The notes beneath the pieces are model-generated. The model had not been told where the DNA came from. It was given only the letters and a program-made list of their open reading frames with translations, and made no database searches. This document shows, piece after piece, positions 1-8,485 of a stretch of DNA of 64,000 nucleotides; within the stretch, counting starts at the first letter, position 1, and the number at the start of each line of letters is the position of its first letter. The DNA is taken from contig JAKFWA010000054.1 of assembly GCA_021732995.1 (NCBI GenBank), positions 1 through 64,000 of the forward strand, written 5' to 3'. This DNA is from Planctomycetaceae bacterium (GTDB lineage Bacteria; Planctomycetota; Planctomycetia; Planctomycetales; Planctomycetaceae). Made by a program: the position numbers and the translations under genes.

Positions 1-2534
1 CACCAACTCCGACCATGGGTGGTTCCGCGTTTCCGGACGCGACCGATAGTGGACAGGGTGTTGTGACGAACTCGACCTTCGCCACGTTGATTAACGGTGC
101 CGGTGACGGTGGACTGAACGCGTCAACGGATTCTACGGGCCGATTGACCTCGACGGTGTATGACCCGATCGGAGCAGTCGCGGCAGCCGATACGACGTTC
201 CGTAACGACATCTACATTCGCAACGGACTCAACGGCGGTGCGGGTGTTCGCCAGGCTCTGAGCACCATTGCGACGAATGCGTCGAACATTCGTCTGAATG
301 GAACAACAGAGGCCAATTCAACATTCACGGTGGGCAATCTGACGTTCGCACTGACGCAGACAACGCGTTCAACGTTCGACGCCAGTGGAGCTTTGACGGG
401 TACGTTGCTCACGCAGACGTATCGCATGACCAACAACGGCGCTGCGAATGAGCAGTTTGAACTGGTTCGTTACTACGACGGTGACCTTCAGTTCGACGGC
501 ACATTGATCGATGGTGGCGGTCGTCTCGTGACCAGCCAGGGTGACGAACTGCTGTTCGAAACCGACCGTGGCGGCGGCGGTGCTACTGCGACCACGTTCG
601 TGGGCATCACAGGCAAGGGCGGAACAATTCCCACCACAGGTCGTTATCGTATTGACGATTTCGGTACCATGAGCGCCGGTGTGCCCAGCGGGTTGCCGAT
701 GACGGACGTCATCGTTGGTGATGCGGACGGCGACGGGTTTATCGATACTGGTAACGAGTATGACGTTACTCTGAATGTCCGCAACGTTTACGATATTCTG
801 CCCGGTACTTCGGCGATCTATACGACGCACACCATCTTTGGTAACGGTGCGCCAAACGCGATTGCGGTGAACGTGGTGCCGACTGCTACGAACGACACTG
901 CCAGCGGAACCTCGATCAATGGAACGCCAATTTTCATCGATGTTGTGTCCAATGACTCCGACTCGGATGGCAGCATTGTTTACTCGACCATCAATATCGT
1001 AACGCAGCCAGTGAACGGCACCGCCGTGAGCCTGGGTAATGGACTGATTCAGTATACTCCGAATGTCGGGTTCTCCGGAGTTGATACATTCCAGTATACA
1101 ATCGCAGATAACTCGAACGGCGTCAGTGCTCCGGCGACGGTGACCGTGAATGTCACAGCGCTCACGCTCGACGATTCAGATGATGAACTCAATGGCGGCG
1201 ACGGCTTCGATACGGTGATTGGTGCTACCGGAGACGATCTCATTACCGGGGATCTCGGTGATGACGTTCTGCAGGGCAATGGCGGCAGCGACTCCATCTA
1301 CGGCGGCGGTGGCAACGACACGATCGATGGTGGAGAAGGCCAGGATGTGATTCTCGGGCAAGGTGGCAACGACTCCGTAGTCGGAGGCGACGACGACGAC
1401 ATTCTTGTCTGGAAGGGCGCTGGCCAGGGCAACGACACCGTTAACGGTGGAAATGGCCAGGATAGCGTGCAGGTACTGCTGGGCAGCATCGGCAATGTCG
1501 TGACCATCGGAGCCACTGCGGGCGGGGCGCTGACAGTAACCGAGAGCGGTCAGACGCTGACCGTTGATGAAGCGGGGGCCTCAGTGTCCGTGAACGGTGG
1601 CGGCGGTGACGACTCCATCGCCATTGGGAACCTCAATTCAGTTTCGCTCGGCTTGCTGGCGGTGAATGGTGATTTCGGCAACGACATCATTTCCGCTCAG
1701 AACGGCAGCTATGCGAGCTTGTATGTGTCGCTGCTTGGCGGAGCTGGTAACGACATTCTGGTCGGCAGTCCGAATGGTGAGTTCATGGACGGCGGCGATG
1801 ACAGCGACATCCTCGACGGCCGCGCCGGTAACGACACCATTGACGGTGGCAACGGTGCCGACAACGTCACTGGCGGAGCGGGTAACGACCAGGCTTCCGG
1901 CGGAGACGGCGTCGACGTCGTGAACGGTGGTGTGGGTGACGACCAGCTCAATGGTGGCTTCGGGAACGATTCACTGGACGGCGGAGACGGCAACGACACG
2001 CTGGACGGTGGGTTCGACGATGACAGCCTGCTGGGCGGACTCGGCAACGATTCCATGTTCGGTAACCTGGGCGTCGACACGCTGATTGCCGGTTCCGGCA
2101 ACGACACGCTGAACGGCGGGCGTAATGACGACATTCTCGTCGGCAACGCCGGTAACGATCGCCTGATCGGAGATCATGGCAATGATCTCATCAACGGTGG
2201 CGACGGCAACGATACCATCCGGGGCGACGATGGAGACGACACCATCCTCGGCGGTAATGGCGACGACCTGATCTCTGCTGGCGACGGCAATGACTTTGTC
2301 TCCGGCGATGCTGGCCGCGATCTGATCATCGGCGGAGACGGCAACGATACGCTGCTGGGCGGTTCCGAGCAGGACACGCTGCTGGGCCAGCAGGGTGACG
2401 ACCAGCTCAACGGCAACGGCGGTACCGATCTGGGAGCCAAGGGCGGTGGCAATGACATTGCCATTAACATTGAGGTGCTCGACGAAACCTTCGTACTGAG
2501 TGCCGCGGTGCTGAGTGCTCTCAACGGATCGTGA
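1..2534 (+). CDS. RTX (haemolysin-type Ca-binding repeat) surface/secreted protein, 5'-truncated by window edge
   Basis: The reading frame is open from base 3 with no upstream stop, so the true N terminus lies outside the window; the first Met (base 15) is probably internal. Counting from that Met, residues 1-285 are a Thr/Asn/Gly-rich beta region containing an EF-hand-like loop DADGDGFIDTG near residue 236. Residues about 288-380 look like a cadherin/VCBS-like Ig-fold domain (ATNDTASG... VDTFQYTIAD). Residues about 390-810 are glycine/aspartate nonapeptides of the GGxGxD type, which in this family fold as Ca-binding parallel beta-rolls, interrupted near 470-560 by a non-repeat beta segment. 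The final residues (LDETFVLSAAVLSALNGS) resemble the tail of the RTX protein at 47610-50690. Likely secreted adhesin or matrix protein; the export route is not visible here. Confidence 0.85.
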   Translation, partial: PTPTMGGSAFPDATDSGQGVVTNSTFATLINGAGDGGLNASTDSTGRLTSTVYDPIGAVAAADTTFRNDIYIRNGLNGGAGVRQALSTIATNASNIRLNGTTEANSTFTVGNLTFALTQTTRSTFDASGALTGTLLTQTYRMTNNGAANEQFELVRYYDGDLQFDGTLIDGGGRLVTSQGDELLFETDRGGGGATATTFVGITGKGGTIPTTGRYRIDDFGTMSAGVPSGLPMTDVIVGDADGDGFIDTGNEYDVTLNVRNVYDILPGTSAIYTTHTIFGNGAPNAIAVNVVPTATNDTASGTSINGTPIFIDVVSNDSDSDGSIVYSTINIVTQPVNGTAVSLGNGLIQYTPNVGFSGVDTFQYTIADNSNGVSAPATVTVNVTALTLDDSDDELNGGDGFDTVIGATGDDLITGDLGDDVLQGNGGSDSIYGGGGNDTIDGGEGQDVILGQGGNDSVVGGDDDDILVWKGAGQGNDTVNGGNGQDSVQVLLGSIGNVVTIGATAGGALTVTESGQTLTVDEAGASVSVNGGGGDDSIAIGNLNSVSLGLLAVNGDFGNDIISAQNGSYASLYVSLLGGAGNDILVGSPNGEFMDGGDDSDILDGRAGNDTIDGGNGADNVTGGAGNDQASGGDGVDVVNGGVGDDQLNGGFGNDSLDGGDGNDTLDGGFDDDSLLGGLGNDSMFGNLGVDTLIAGSGNDTLNGGRNDDILVGNAGNDRLIGDHGNDLINGGDGNDTIRGDDGDDTILGGNGDDLISAGDGNDFVSGDAGRDLIIGGDGNDTLLGGSEQDTLLGQQGDDQLNGNGGTDLGAKGGGNDIAINIEVLDETFVLSAAVLSALNGS

Positions 2535-2548
2535 TGTTGCGGATCGAA

Positions 2549-2577
2549 GTCAACCGGAGTCAGTGACTCCGGTTGAC
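2549..2577. terminator. Perfect 14-bp palindrome after RTX gene
   Basis: Arms 2549-2562 (GTCAACCGGAGTCA) and 2564-2577 are exact reverse complements around a single G, starting 15 bases after the RTX stop codon. In RNA the apex would open to a short loop. There is no T-run directly after it, so it may act as a 3'-end stabiliser or as the first half of a double terminator. Confidence 0.5.
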
Positions 2578-2594
2578 TCGAAGAATCTGGCAGT

Positions 2595-2662
2595 GAAGCC
2601 TGATGTGCGAGTGGGCCGAACCTTGTTTTGAGGTTCCTCAGCACATCAGGCTTCGCGTTTTT
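2595..2662 (+). terminator. Nested intrinsic terminator after RTX gene
   Basis: Arms 2595-2608 (GAAGCCTGATGTGC) and 2641-2654 pair perfectly over 14 bp. The 32-base loop itself contains a second hairpin (2618-2623 with 2631-2636), and the stem is followed by GCGTTTTT at 2655-2662. This is a good Rho-independent terminator for the RTX transcript, located before the PaiB-like gene. Confidence 0.7.
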
Positions 2663-2767
2663 GACGCACTCAGCAGAAGGAAACTGGTCCCCGCCTCGAA
2701 CCTGACGAACTCCAATTGCGTCTCTGGCGACAGTAATCCGCACCCCAACTCAGACCCGGAAACCCTG

Positions 2768-3385
2768 ATGTATCTACCCTCTTCGTTCGTCCAGGACGAC
2801 CAGAACGCACTGCACGGCTTTCTGGAAGCCAACAGCTTCGGGGTGTTGGTGACGCAGGGAACTGTGGGTTCGACGGCTTCTCATCTGCCGTTTCTGCTGG
2901 ATCGGAATGCGGGACCGCAGGGCACTCTGATTGGGCATGTTGCTCGAGCAAACCCTCAGTGGAAAGACGGCGAAGGCACGGAGGCGCTGGCGATCTTTTC
3001 TGGCCCGCACGCCTACATCTCCCCGACGTGGTATCAGGTTGAGCTGGCTGTTCCGACCTGGAATTACATCGCCGTGCACGCCTACGGTCGCTTGACCTGG
3101 ATCGAAGATGCGGTGGTGCTGCGTGAGATCGTCGACGCATCGGTTGATCGATACGAACGCTCGCAGCCAGTGCCCTGGAAGCTGAACGCCCCTCAAGATT
3201 TCGTGGACAAGCTGCTGGCTCAGATCGTCGGATTTCGCCTTGAGATCACCCGGCTGGAAGGCAAGTGGAAGCTCAATCAGAACCATCCTGCCGAACGTCG
3301 TGAGCGCGTGATCTCTGCTCTGCGGGCTCAAGATCGAGAAGACTCGCGCGCGATCGCGGATGCGATGGATGCGACGTTGCGGTGA
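2768..3385 (+). CDS. paiB: PaiB-like FMN-binding negative transcriptional regulator
   Basis: A 205-residue protein of the PaiB/FMN-binding split-barrel family, the usual family length. Family signatures are visible in order: ARANPQW, FSGPHAYISPTWY, VPTWNYIAVHAYG, and a C-terminal KLLAQIVGFRLEITRLEGKW. The ATG at 2768 starts exactly at the conserved MYLPSSF; the frame extends upstream only into the terminator hairpin, so longer starts are rejected. In Bacillus, PaiB represses sporulation and protease genes; in other phyla the role is poorly known and may be enzymatic flavin binding. It stands alone, between the RTX terminator and a DUF1501 gene 142 bases downstream. Family assignment is firm, regulatory role is inferred. 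Confidence 0.9.
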   Translation: MYLPSSFVQDDQNALHGFLEANSFGVLVTQGTVGSTASHLPFLLDRNAGPQGTLIGHVARANPQWKDGEGTEALAIFSGPHAYISPTWYQVELAVPTWNYIAVHAYGRLTWIEDAVVLREIVDASVDRYERSQPVPWKLNAPQDFVDKLLAQIVGFRLEITRLEGKWKLNQNHPAERRERVISALRAQDREDSRAIADAMDATLR

Positions 3386-3527
3386 GGCAGGCTTGGACAG
3401 AAGGCCGCGAAGATCGCAAAGATGAAGTACGATATCGTCTGGTCTGTCTCGCTCCGGGCAGTTGGGCGGGTCGTCTTGCTACCAGTGTGGATGTTGATCG
3501 CTTCGCTCATCCTGACATGAGATCGCT

Positions 3528-4931
3528 ATGCAGAAGACACGTCGCGAATTGCTGGCTCAAATGGGAACCGGAGTCGGCATGTTGGGGCTGGCGGGATTGC
3601 TCGGAGACTCCGGTCTGGCTGGGATGGCGAGCGCTGCGACGTCGCCGCTGGAGATCAGGCCGACGCACTTTCCGGCGAAGGTGAAGCACATCGTTCATGT
3701 GTACTTGAATGGTGGCGCATCGCAGATCGACACGTTCGATGAAAAACCTCTGCTGAAGAAGTACGCAGGGCAGAAGTTGCCGCAACGGAATCTCACGACT
3801 GAGAGACCGACAGGTAACGCGTTGCCGTCGCCGTTTGAGTTTCGGCAATACGGGGAAAGCGGGATCTCGATCAGCGAGATCTTCAGCCAGACGGCGCGGC
3901 ATGTGGACGACATTTCCTTCATCCGGTCGATGCATGCCAACACGCCGAATCACGAGCAGTCGATGCGGTTGATGAACTGCGGCGACGAGCGACTTTCGCG
4001 GCCCAGCTACGGCGCCTGGATGACTTACGGCATGGGCACAGAGAACGCCAACTTGCCTGGGTTTGTCGTGATGTGTCCCGGCCTGCCGGTGGCTGACGTT
4101 TCCAACTGGCGGTCCGCGTTCCTGCCTGGCATCTATCAGGGTACGCACATCGACACGCGGAAGACGAAGGTCGATGAACTGATCGACAACATTCGCAGCT
4201 CTGCGGTGACTCCGACGGATCAACGGCGGCAACTGGACCTGCTGGCGAAGTTGAATCGGCAGCATCAGGAACTGCGAGCGGAAGATGCGGCTCTGGAAGC
4301 GCGCATCCAGTCGTTTGAACTGGCTTATCGCATGCAGCTCTCGGCGACTGACGCTTTTGATATCAGTCAGGAGCCGCAGCATGTGCAAGCGATGTATGGC
4401 TCGGGAGTGCATGGTCGCCAACTGCTGACCGCCCGCCGGTTGATCGAGCGCGGAGTGCGAGTCGTGCAGTGCTATCACGGTGATGTTCAGCCGTGGGATA
4501 GTCATGACAACATCGCGGCGAATCACAAACGCCTGGGCCAGGAGATCGACGGTCCGATTGCCGCGCTGCTGACGGATCTCAAGCAACGCGGACTGTTTGA
4601 CGAGACGCTGGTGATTTGCGGCGGCGAGTTTGGTCGTACTCCCGCTGTGGAATTGTCAAACGGGCAGCCCGCGAATGGTCGCGACCATAACCACTGGGGC
4701 TTCACCGTGTGGCTGGCGGGTGGTGGCGTCAAAGGTGGGTATGTGCATGGTGCGACGGATGAATTCGGCTATCGCGCCGTTGAAAAGCCCGTGCATGTGC
4801 ATGACCTGCATGCGACTCTGCTGCATCTGCTCGGCTTTGATCACACGCAGTTGACCTACCGTTATGCCGGCCGTGACTTCCGTCTCACCGATGTTCATGG
4901 CAACGTCGTGACGGATATTCTGCGAAGCTAA
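3528..4931 (+). CDS. DUF1501 domain protein (alkaline-phosphatase-fold), exported
   Basis: 467 residues. The N terminus carries a twin-arginine-like TRRELLAQMG stretch followed by a hydrophobic GVGMLGLAGLLG segment, suggesting Tat or Sec export. DUF1501 landmarks are HVYLNGGASQIDTFDEKP near residue 60, ICGGEFGRTP near 365, GRDHNHWGF near 385, and the C-terminal HVHDLHATLLHLLGFDH ... [11 protein letters not shown] pattern (here FRLTDVHGNVV). The family belongs to the alkaline phosphatase/sulfatase superfamily but lacks the sulfatase CxPxR motif; substrates are unknown. In planctomycetes it usually follows a PSD1 (DUF1549/DUF1553) gene, but no PSD1 gene is adjacent here; instead a second DUF1501 gene follows 58 bases later on the same strand. 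Confidence 0.9.
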   Translation: MQKTRRELLAQMGTGVGMLGLAGLLGDSGLAGMASAATSPLEIRPTHFPAKVKHIVHVYLNGGASQIDTFDEKPLLKKYAGQKLPQRNLTTERPTGNALPSPFEFRQYGESGISISEIFSQTARHVDDISFIRSMHANTPNHEQSMRLMNCGDERLSRPSYGAWMTYGMGTENANLPGFVVMCPGLPVADVSNWRSAFLPGIYQGTHIDTRKTKVDELIDNIRSSAVTPTDQRRQLDLLAKLNRQHQELRAEDAALEARIQSFELAYRMQLSATDAFDISQEPQHVQAMYGSGVHGRQLLTARRLIERGVRVVQCYHGDVQPWDSHDNIAANHKRLGQEIDGPIAALLTDLKQRGLFDETLVICGGEFGRTPAVELSNGQPANGRDHNHWGFTVWLAGGGVKGGYVHGATDEFGYRAVEKPVHVHDLHATLLHLLGFDHTQLTYRYAGRDFRLTDVHGNVVTDILRS

Positions 4932-4989
4932 ACGACGAGTGTTTGCGAACGCGTCGCGAGAGAATCACTGCTGAGTGGCGAATTTGATT

Positions 4990-6447
4990 ATGACGACTGC
5001 TGCTTTCGATCCAGAACTTGATGTCACACGCCGCTATTTTCTCGGTCGCTGCACCGGCATCAGCCTGGGAGCGATGAGCCTCGGATTGCTGGAGCAAGCC
5101 AATGGCCGTGCGGCGGGTTCGGCTTCCCGCAGCGGTCTACCGGAACTGCCGCACTTCGCGCCGAAGGCGAAGCAAGTTGTCTTCCTGACTCAGTCTGGAG
5201 GTCCGTCGCAGATCGAGCTGTACGACGAAAAGCCCGGTTTGATGAACTGGGCTGGTAAGGAGCTTCCGGAGAGCGTGCGGCAAGGACAGCGGCTGACGAC
5301 GATGACTGCGAAGCAGAAGCAATTGGTGATGCCGGCGCGGACACGGTTCTCCCGTTGCGGAAACAGTGGGGCGACCGTCAGCGAATGGCTGCCTCACATT
5401 CAGGAAGCAGCCGACGAACTGTGCTTCGTCAAATCAATGCGCACGGACGAGATCAATCACGCCCCCGCCATGACCAAGTTCCTCACGGGGCATCAGTTGG
5501 CGGGGCGTCCCAGCATGGGCGCGTGGGTGAGTTATGGACTCGGCAGCGAGAATCGCAACCTGCCCGATTACCTGGTGCTGATCTCCAAGATGAAGCGGCC
5601 GAGCGATCAGCCGCTCTACGACCACTACTGGGGCAGCGGCTTTCTGCCGTCGCGGTTTCAAGGTGTGAAGTTGCGCAACGCGAAGGAACCGGTGCTGTAT
5701 CTTCGCGATCCGGATGGCCTGCCCCGTGAACTCCGACGCGGAATGCTTGATGGTCTGCGTGAACTGAATCAGCAAAAGTTTGAGCAGGCTCATGACCCGG
5801 AAATTACAACGCGCATCAATCAATACGAGATGGCGTATCGGATGCAGACGAGCATTCCGGAGCTGACGGATTTGAGCGACGAGCCTGAATCCGTCTTTGA
5901 GCTGTATGGTCCCGATTCACGACGTCCTGGAAGTTACGCGGCGAACTGCATTCTGGCGCGGCGGCTGATCGAGCGCGGCGTTCGCTTCGTGCAGTTGTTT
6001 CATCCCGACTGGGATCATCACAGTCGGTTGACGTCGTGGTGTATCGCGCGCTGTCGAGATACCGATCAGGCAAGCGCGGCGCTCGTGAAGGACCTCAAGC
6101 AGCGAGGCTTGCTGGATGAGACTCTGGTGCTGTGGGGCGGCGAGTTCGGCCGCGGAGTCGCAGGACAGGGCGAATGGAACAGCCCTGACGGTGGTCGAGA
6201 TCATCATCCGCGTTGCTTCACGATGTGGATGGCGGGCGGCGGCGTGAAGTCAGGCCTTACCTACGGCGCCACCGACGAGTTCAGTTACAATGTTGTCGAA
6301 AAGCCAGTTCACGTCCGCGACCTGCATGCCACCGTGCTGCATCTGTTGGGGATCGACCACGAACGCTTCACGCATCGTTTTCAGGGGCTCGACTTCCGGC
6401 TTACGGGCGTGGAATCCAGCCGCGTCGTACATGACATCCTGGTGTGA
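4990..6447 (+). CDS. DUF1501 domain protein, second tandem copy
   Basis: 485 residues from the ATG at 4990 (an in-frame GTG at 4975 is possible but adds only five residues). The N terminus has VTRRYFLGRCTGISLG, a twin-arginine-like export motif. The same landmarks as the gene upstream appear: FLTQSGGPSQIELYDEKPG, WGGEFGRGVAGQG, GRDHHPRCFTMWMAGGGVK and [20 protein letters not shown]. The sequence is clearly diverged from its neighbour, so this is an old duplication or separate acquisition rather than a recent repeat. Both copies and the following NHL gene (107 bases downstream) are co-directional and may be one transcript. Function beyond the phosphatase-like fold is unknown. Confidence 0.9.
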   Translation: MTTAAFDPELDVTRRYFLGRCTGISLGAMSLGLLEQANGRAAGSASRSGLPELPHFAPKAKQVVFLTQSGGPSQIELYDEKPGLMNWAGKELPESVRQGQRLTTMTAKQKQLVMPARTRFSRCGNSGATVSEWLPHIQEAADELCFVKSMRTDEINHAPAMTKFLTGHQLAGRPSMGAWVSYGLGSENRNLPDYLVLISKMKRPSDQPLYDHYWGSGFLPSRFQGVKLRNAKEPVLYLRDPDGLPRELRRGMLDGLRELNQQKFEQAHDPEITTRINQYEMAYRMQTSIPELTDLSDEPESVFELYGPDSRRPGSYAANCILARRLIERGVRFVQLFHPDWDHHSRLTSWCIARCRDTDQASAALVKDLKQRGLLDETLVLWGGEFGRGVAGQGEWNSPDGGRDHHPRCFTMWMAGGGVKSGLTYGATDEFSYNVVEKPVHVRDLHATVLHLLGIDHERFTHRFQGLDFRLTGVESSRVVHDILV

Positions 6448-6554
6448 GGTGCTGAGGCGGGATGCGCCGTTAGCTTGTCGTTCGCTCGTCCGGGCTGCAT
6501 GCTCCACCGCCTGAGTGGAAGTAACTATTAACCTCGTCACGCAGAGGAGTTGAA

Positions 6555-7652
6555 ATGAAGAAGCCTCGTTCGCAATCCCTGTCTCGTCGTCAGTTTCTCA
6601 CTACCGCCGCAGCCGGAACGGTCGCTCTGGCGGGATACAAGAGCTACGTGATCGCCGGCGAGACGACGCAGCCGCTGATCGTGGGTGAGGGCGAACACAA
6701 GTTTGAGGTGGTTCACGACTGGCCGCAGTTGCCGGACAAATATACCTGGCAGACGACTCATAACGTGGCTGTCGACAAGTCGGGCTGCGTGTACGTGATT
6801 CACGAAGGGCGTGAGAATCTCAAGGATCATCCCTCGATCTTCGTCTTCGACCCCGAGGGCAAGTTCATTCGAGCGTTTGGCAATCAGTTCCAGGGCGGTG
6901 GACACGGCATCGAGATTCGGGAAGAGGGCGGGCAGGAGTTCCTCTATGTCTGTGCTTACCAGCAGGTGAAGAGCTTCGCGAAGATGGACCTGAAGGGGGA
7001 AACCGTCTGGCAGCAGTACGCGCCGATGCAGTCCGGCAAGTATGCGCCTGAGGAAGACACGAAGCCGCAGAAGATCTGGGGCCAGAACCGCTTCATGCCG
7101 ACCAACTTCGCGTTTCTCGATGACGGCGGCTTCCTGCTGATCGACGGTTACGGAGCTTTCGTCGTGCACCGCTTCGACAAGGACGCCAAGTGGGTGTCCT
7201 GTTTTGGCGGACCAGGCAAAGGGGAAGGAACATTCAGCACCCCTCACGGCGTCTGGATCGATCGTCGCGAAGGCCGGACTCCATCCATCGTCGTTTGCGA
7301 CCGGGCACACCACACGCTGCAGTACTTCACGATGGACGGCAAGTACATCGAAACTCTCAAGGGCTATGGCTTGCCGGCCAATGTTGAGACCTGGAAGAAC
7401 CTGATGGTCGTGCCCGAACTGCATGCGCGCATCACGCTGCTGAACGAGAAGAACGAAGTGGTGGCTCGGCTGGGCGATGACGTGGGCCGTATCACCGGTA
7501 AGGACGGTGGTGGCATCCGCAACGACAAGAACAAATGGCAATCCGGCAAGTTCGTTCATCCGCACGACGCCTGCTTCGGTCACGACGGCAGCATCTTCGT
7601 GGCGGAATGGGTGAACACGGGCCGGATTTCAAAGCTCAAAAAGATCAGTTGA
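6555..7652 (+). CDS. Tat-exported NHL/six-bladed beta-propeller protein
   Basis: 365 residues, start supported by GAGGAG seven bases upstream. The N terminus contains SRRQFLTTAAAGTVALAG, a typical twin-arginine signal. The rest is a repeating pattern of NHL/6-bladed propeller blades with motifs such as HNVAVDKSGCVYVIHEG, FDPEGKFIRAFG, FGGPGKGEGTFSTPHG and HPHDACFGHDGSIFVAEW. Propellers of this type bind ligands or act as lyases/lactonases; no catalytic assignment can be made. It directly follows two DUF1501 genes on the same strand and may work with them in the periplasm. Confidence 0.85.
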   Translation: MKKPRSQSLSRRQFLTTAAAGTVALAGYKSYVIAGETTQPLIVGEGEHKFEVVHDWPQLPDKYTWQTTHNVAVDKSGCVYVIHEGRENLKDHPSIFVFDPEGKFIRAFGNQFQGGGHGIEIREEGGQEFLYVCAYQQVKSFAKMDLKGETVWQQYAPMQSGKYAPEEDTKPQKIWGQNRFMPTNFAFLDDGGFLLIDGYGAFVVHRFDKDAKWVSCFGGPGKGEGTFSTPHGVWIDRREGRTPSIVVCDRAHHTLQYFTMDGKYIETLKGYGLPANVETWKNLMVVPELHARITLLNEKNEVVARLGDDVGRITGKDGGGIRNDKNKWQSGKFVHPHDACFGHDGSIFVAEWVNTGRISKLKKIS

Positions 7653-7799
7653 TCGCAATGGAGACATGACTACTCCGGCGGCGGGCTCGTGACGTGAATC
7701 TTCGGGACGATTCCGTTTACGTTATGCGGCGAGACGCTTTAGCTGCTCGCCAACTTTGTAGCGCTCCCTTCTCACATCACATCGTTAGAAAGCTTTCTC

Positions 7800-8399
7800 A
7801 TGCTGGATCGCCGCAAGTACGCCATTAAGGAACGAGTTGGTCTGTTCAAGCTCACGGATGCCTATGACATCTACGACGGGGAGAGCGGCGACCAGTTGGG
7901 CATCGCTCGCGAAGAGATCTCGGGACTCGTGAAAGTCGTGCGCTTGTTCGTTAACAAGAAGCTGCTGCCGACAGTTGTCAACGTCTATGCGGGCACAGAA
8001 GAGAAACGCGGTCCTTTGCAGTTCTCGATCAAACGTGGAGTGGTGCTGCTGCGTCCCAAAGTAGACATCATCACGCCGGATGGTCGCACGGTGGGTTACC
8101 TGAAGAGCAAGTTGCTGTCGCTCGGCGGCTGCTTCATGGTCTTCGATCCCAGCGACAAACAGATTGCCGAGATCAAGGGCGATTGGAAGGGCTGGAACTT
8201 CAAGGTCTCGGACAACAGCGGCCGCGAAGTTGGTGTGGTCGCCAAGAAGTGGGCCGGATTGGCGAAGGAGATGTTCACGTCCGCCGATAATTACGCGATC
8301 GCTTTGAATGACGGCGTCGAGGTGCAAGCTGGGTTCATCACCTTGCTGCTGGCCGCAGGTCTGGCCATCGACACGGTCTTCAAAGAGAGCAATCAGTAG
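7800..8399 (+). CDS. Phospholipid scramblase / LURP-one-related family protein
   Basis: 199 residues, no signal peptide. It shows the beta-barrel pattern of the scramblase/LURP-one (Tubby-like) superfamily: an N-terminal YAIKERVGLFKLTDAYDIYD, a central VGYLKSKLLSLGGCFMVFD and a C-terminal VVAKKWAGLAKEMFTSADNY followed by a hydrophobic helix (GFITLLLAAGLAIDTVF), the arrangement seen in eukaryotic scramblases. Bacterial members are of unknown function; lipid binding at the inner membrane is an inference. Single gene, ended by a clear terminator at 8427-8460. Confidence 0.8.
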   Translation: MLDRRKYAIKERVGLFKLTDAYDIYDGESGDQLGIAREEISGLVKVVRLFVNKKLLPTVVNVYAGTEEKRGPLQFSIKRGVVLLRPKVDIITPDGRTVGYLKSKLLSLGGCFMVFDPSDKQIAEIKGDWKGWNFKVSDNSGREVGVVAKKWAGLAKEMFTSADNYAIALNDGVEVQAGFITLLLAAGLAIDTVFKESNQ

Positions 8400-8426
8400 T
8401 CGATCAATACTGACGGATCATGGCGA

Positions 8427-8460
8427 GACTCGTCCCGTTGATTGGGGCGAGTCTTGTTGT
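8427..8460 (+). terminator. Intrinsic terminator after scramblase-like gene
   Basis: Stem GACTCGTCCC (8427-8436) pairs with GGGGCGAGTC (8444-8453), one G-T pair, loop of seven, followed by TTGTTGTTTCT. It also shows that the upstream in-frame ATG at 8420 is not the start of the sulfatase gene. Confidence 0.7.
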
Positions 8461-8485
8461 TTCTCTCTCCTTCGGAGTGACAGCT

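Noticed and set aside
1180-2460. Tandem DNA repeats as a CRISPR array or satellite
   Set aside because: Repeats are degenerate, 27-base in phase with codons and encode RTX nonapeptides; there are no identical repeats with unique spacers.
3386-3527. GGCCGCGAAGATCGCAAAGAT as a dispersed intergenic repeat
   Set aside because: It resembles short intergenic repeats I have seen in other genomes, but only one copy occurs in the window, so it cannot be supported here.
3507-4586. 359-codon minus-strand frame opposite the first DUF1501 gene
   Set aside because: Arg/His/Gln-rich antisense product; the plus strand carries a complete, conserved DUF1501 protein.
6537-7583. 348-codon minus-strand frame opposite the NHL propeller
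   Set aside because: Antisense shadow; the plus frame has a twin-arginine signal, ribosome site and propeller repeats.
8420-8485. Upstream ATG for the first sulfatase
   Set aside because: It lies within the stem of the preceding terminator, and the ATG at 8486 starts a clean signal peptide.
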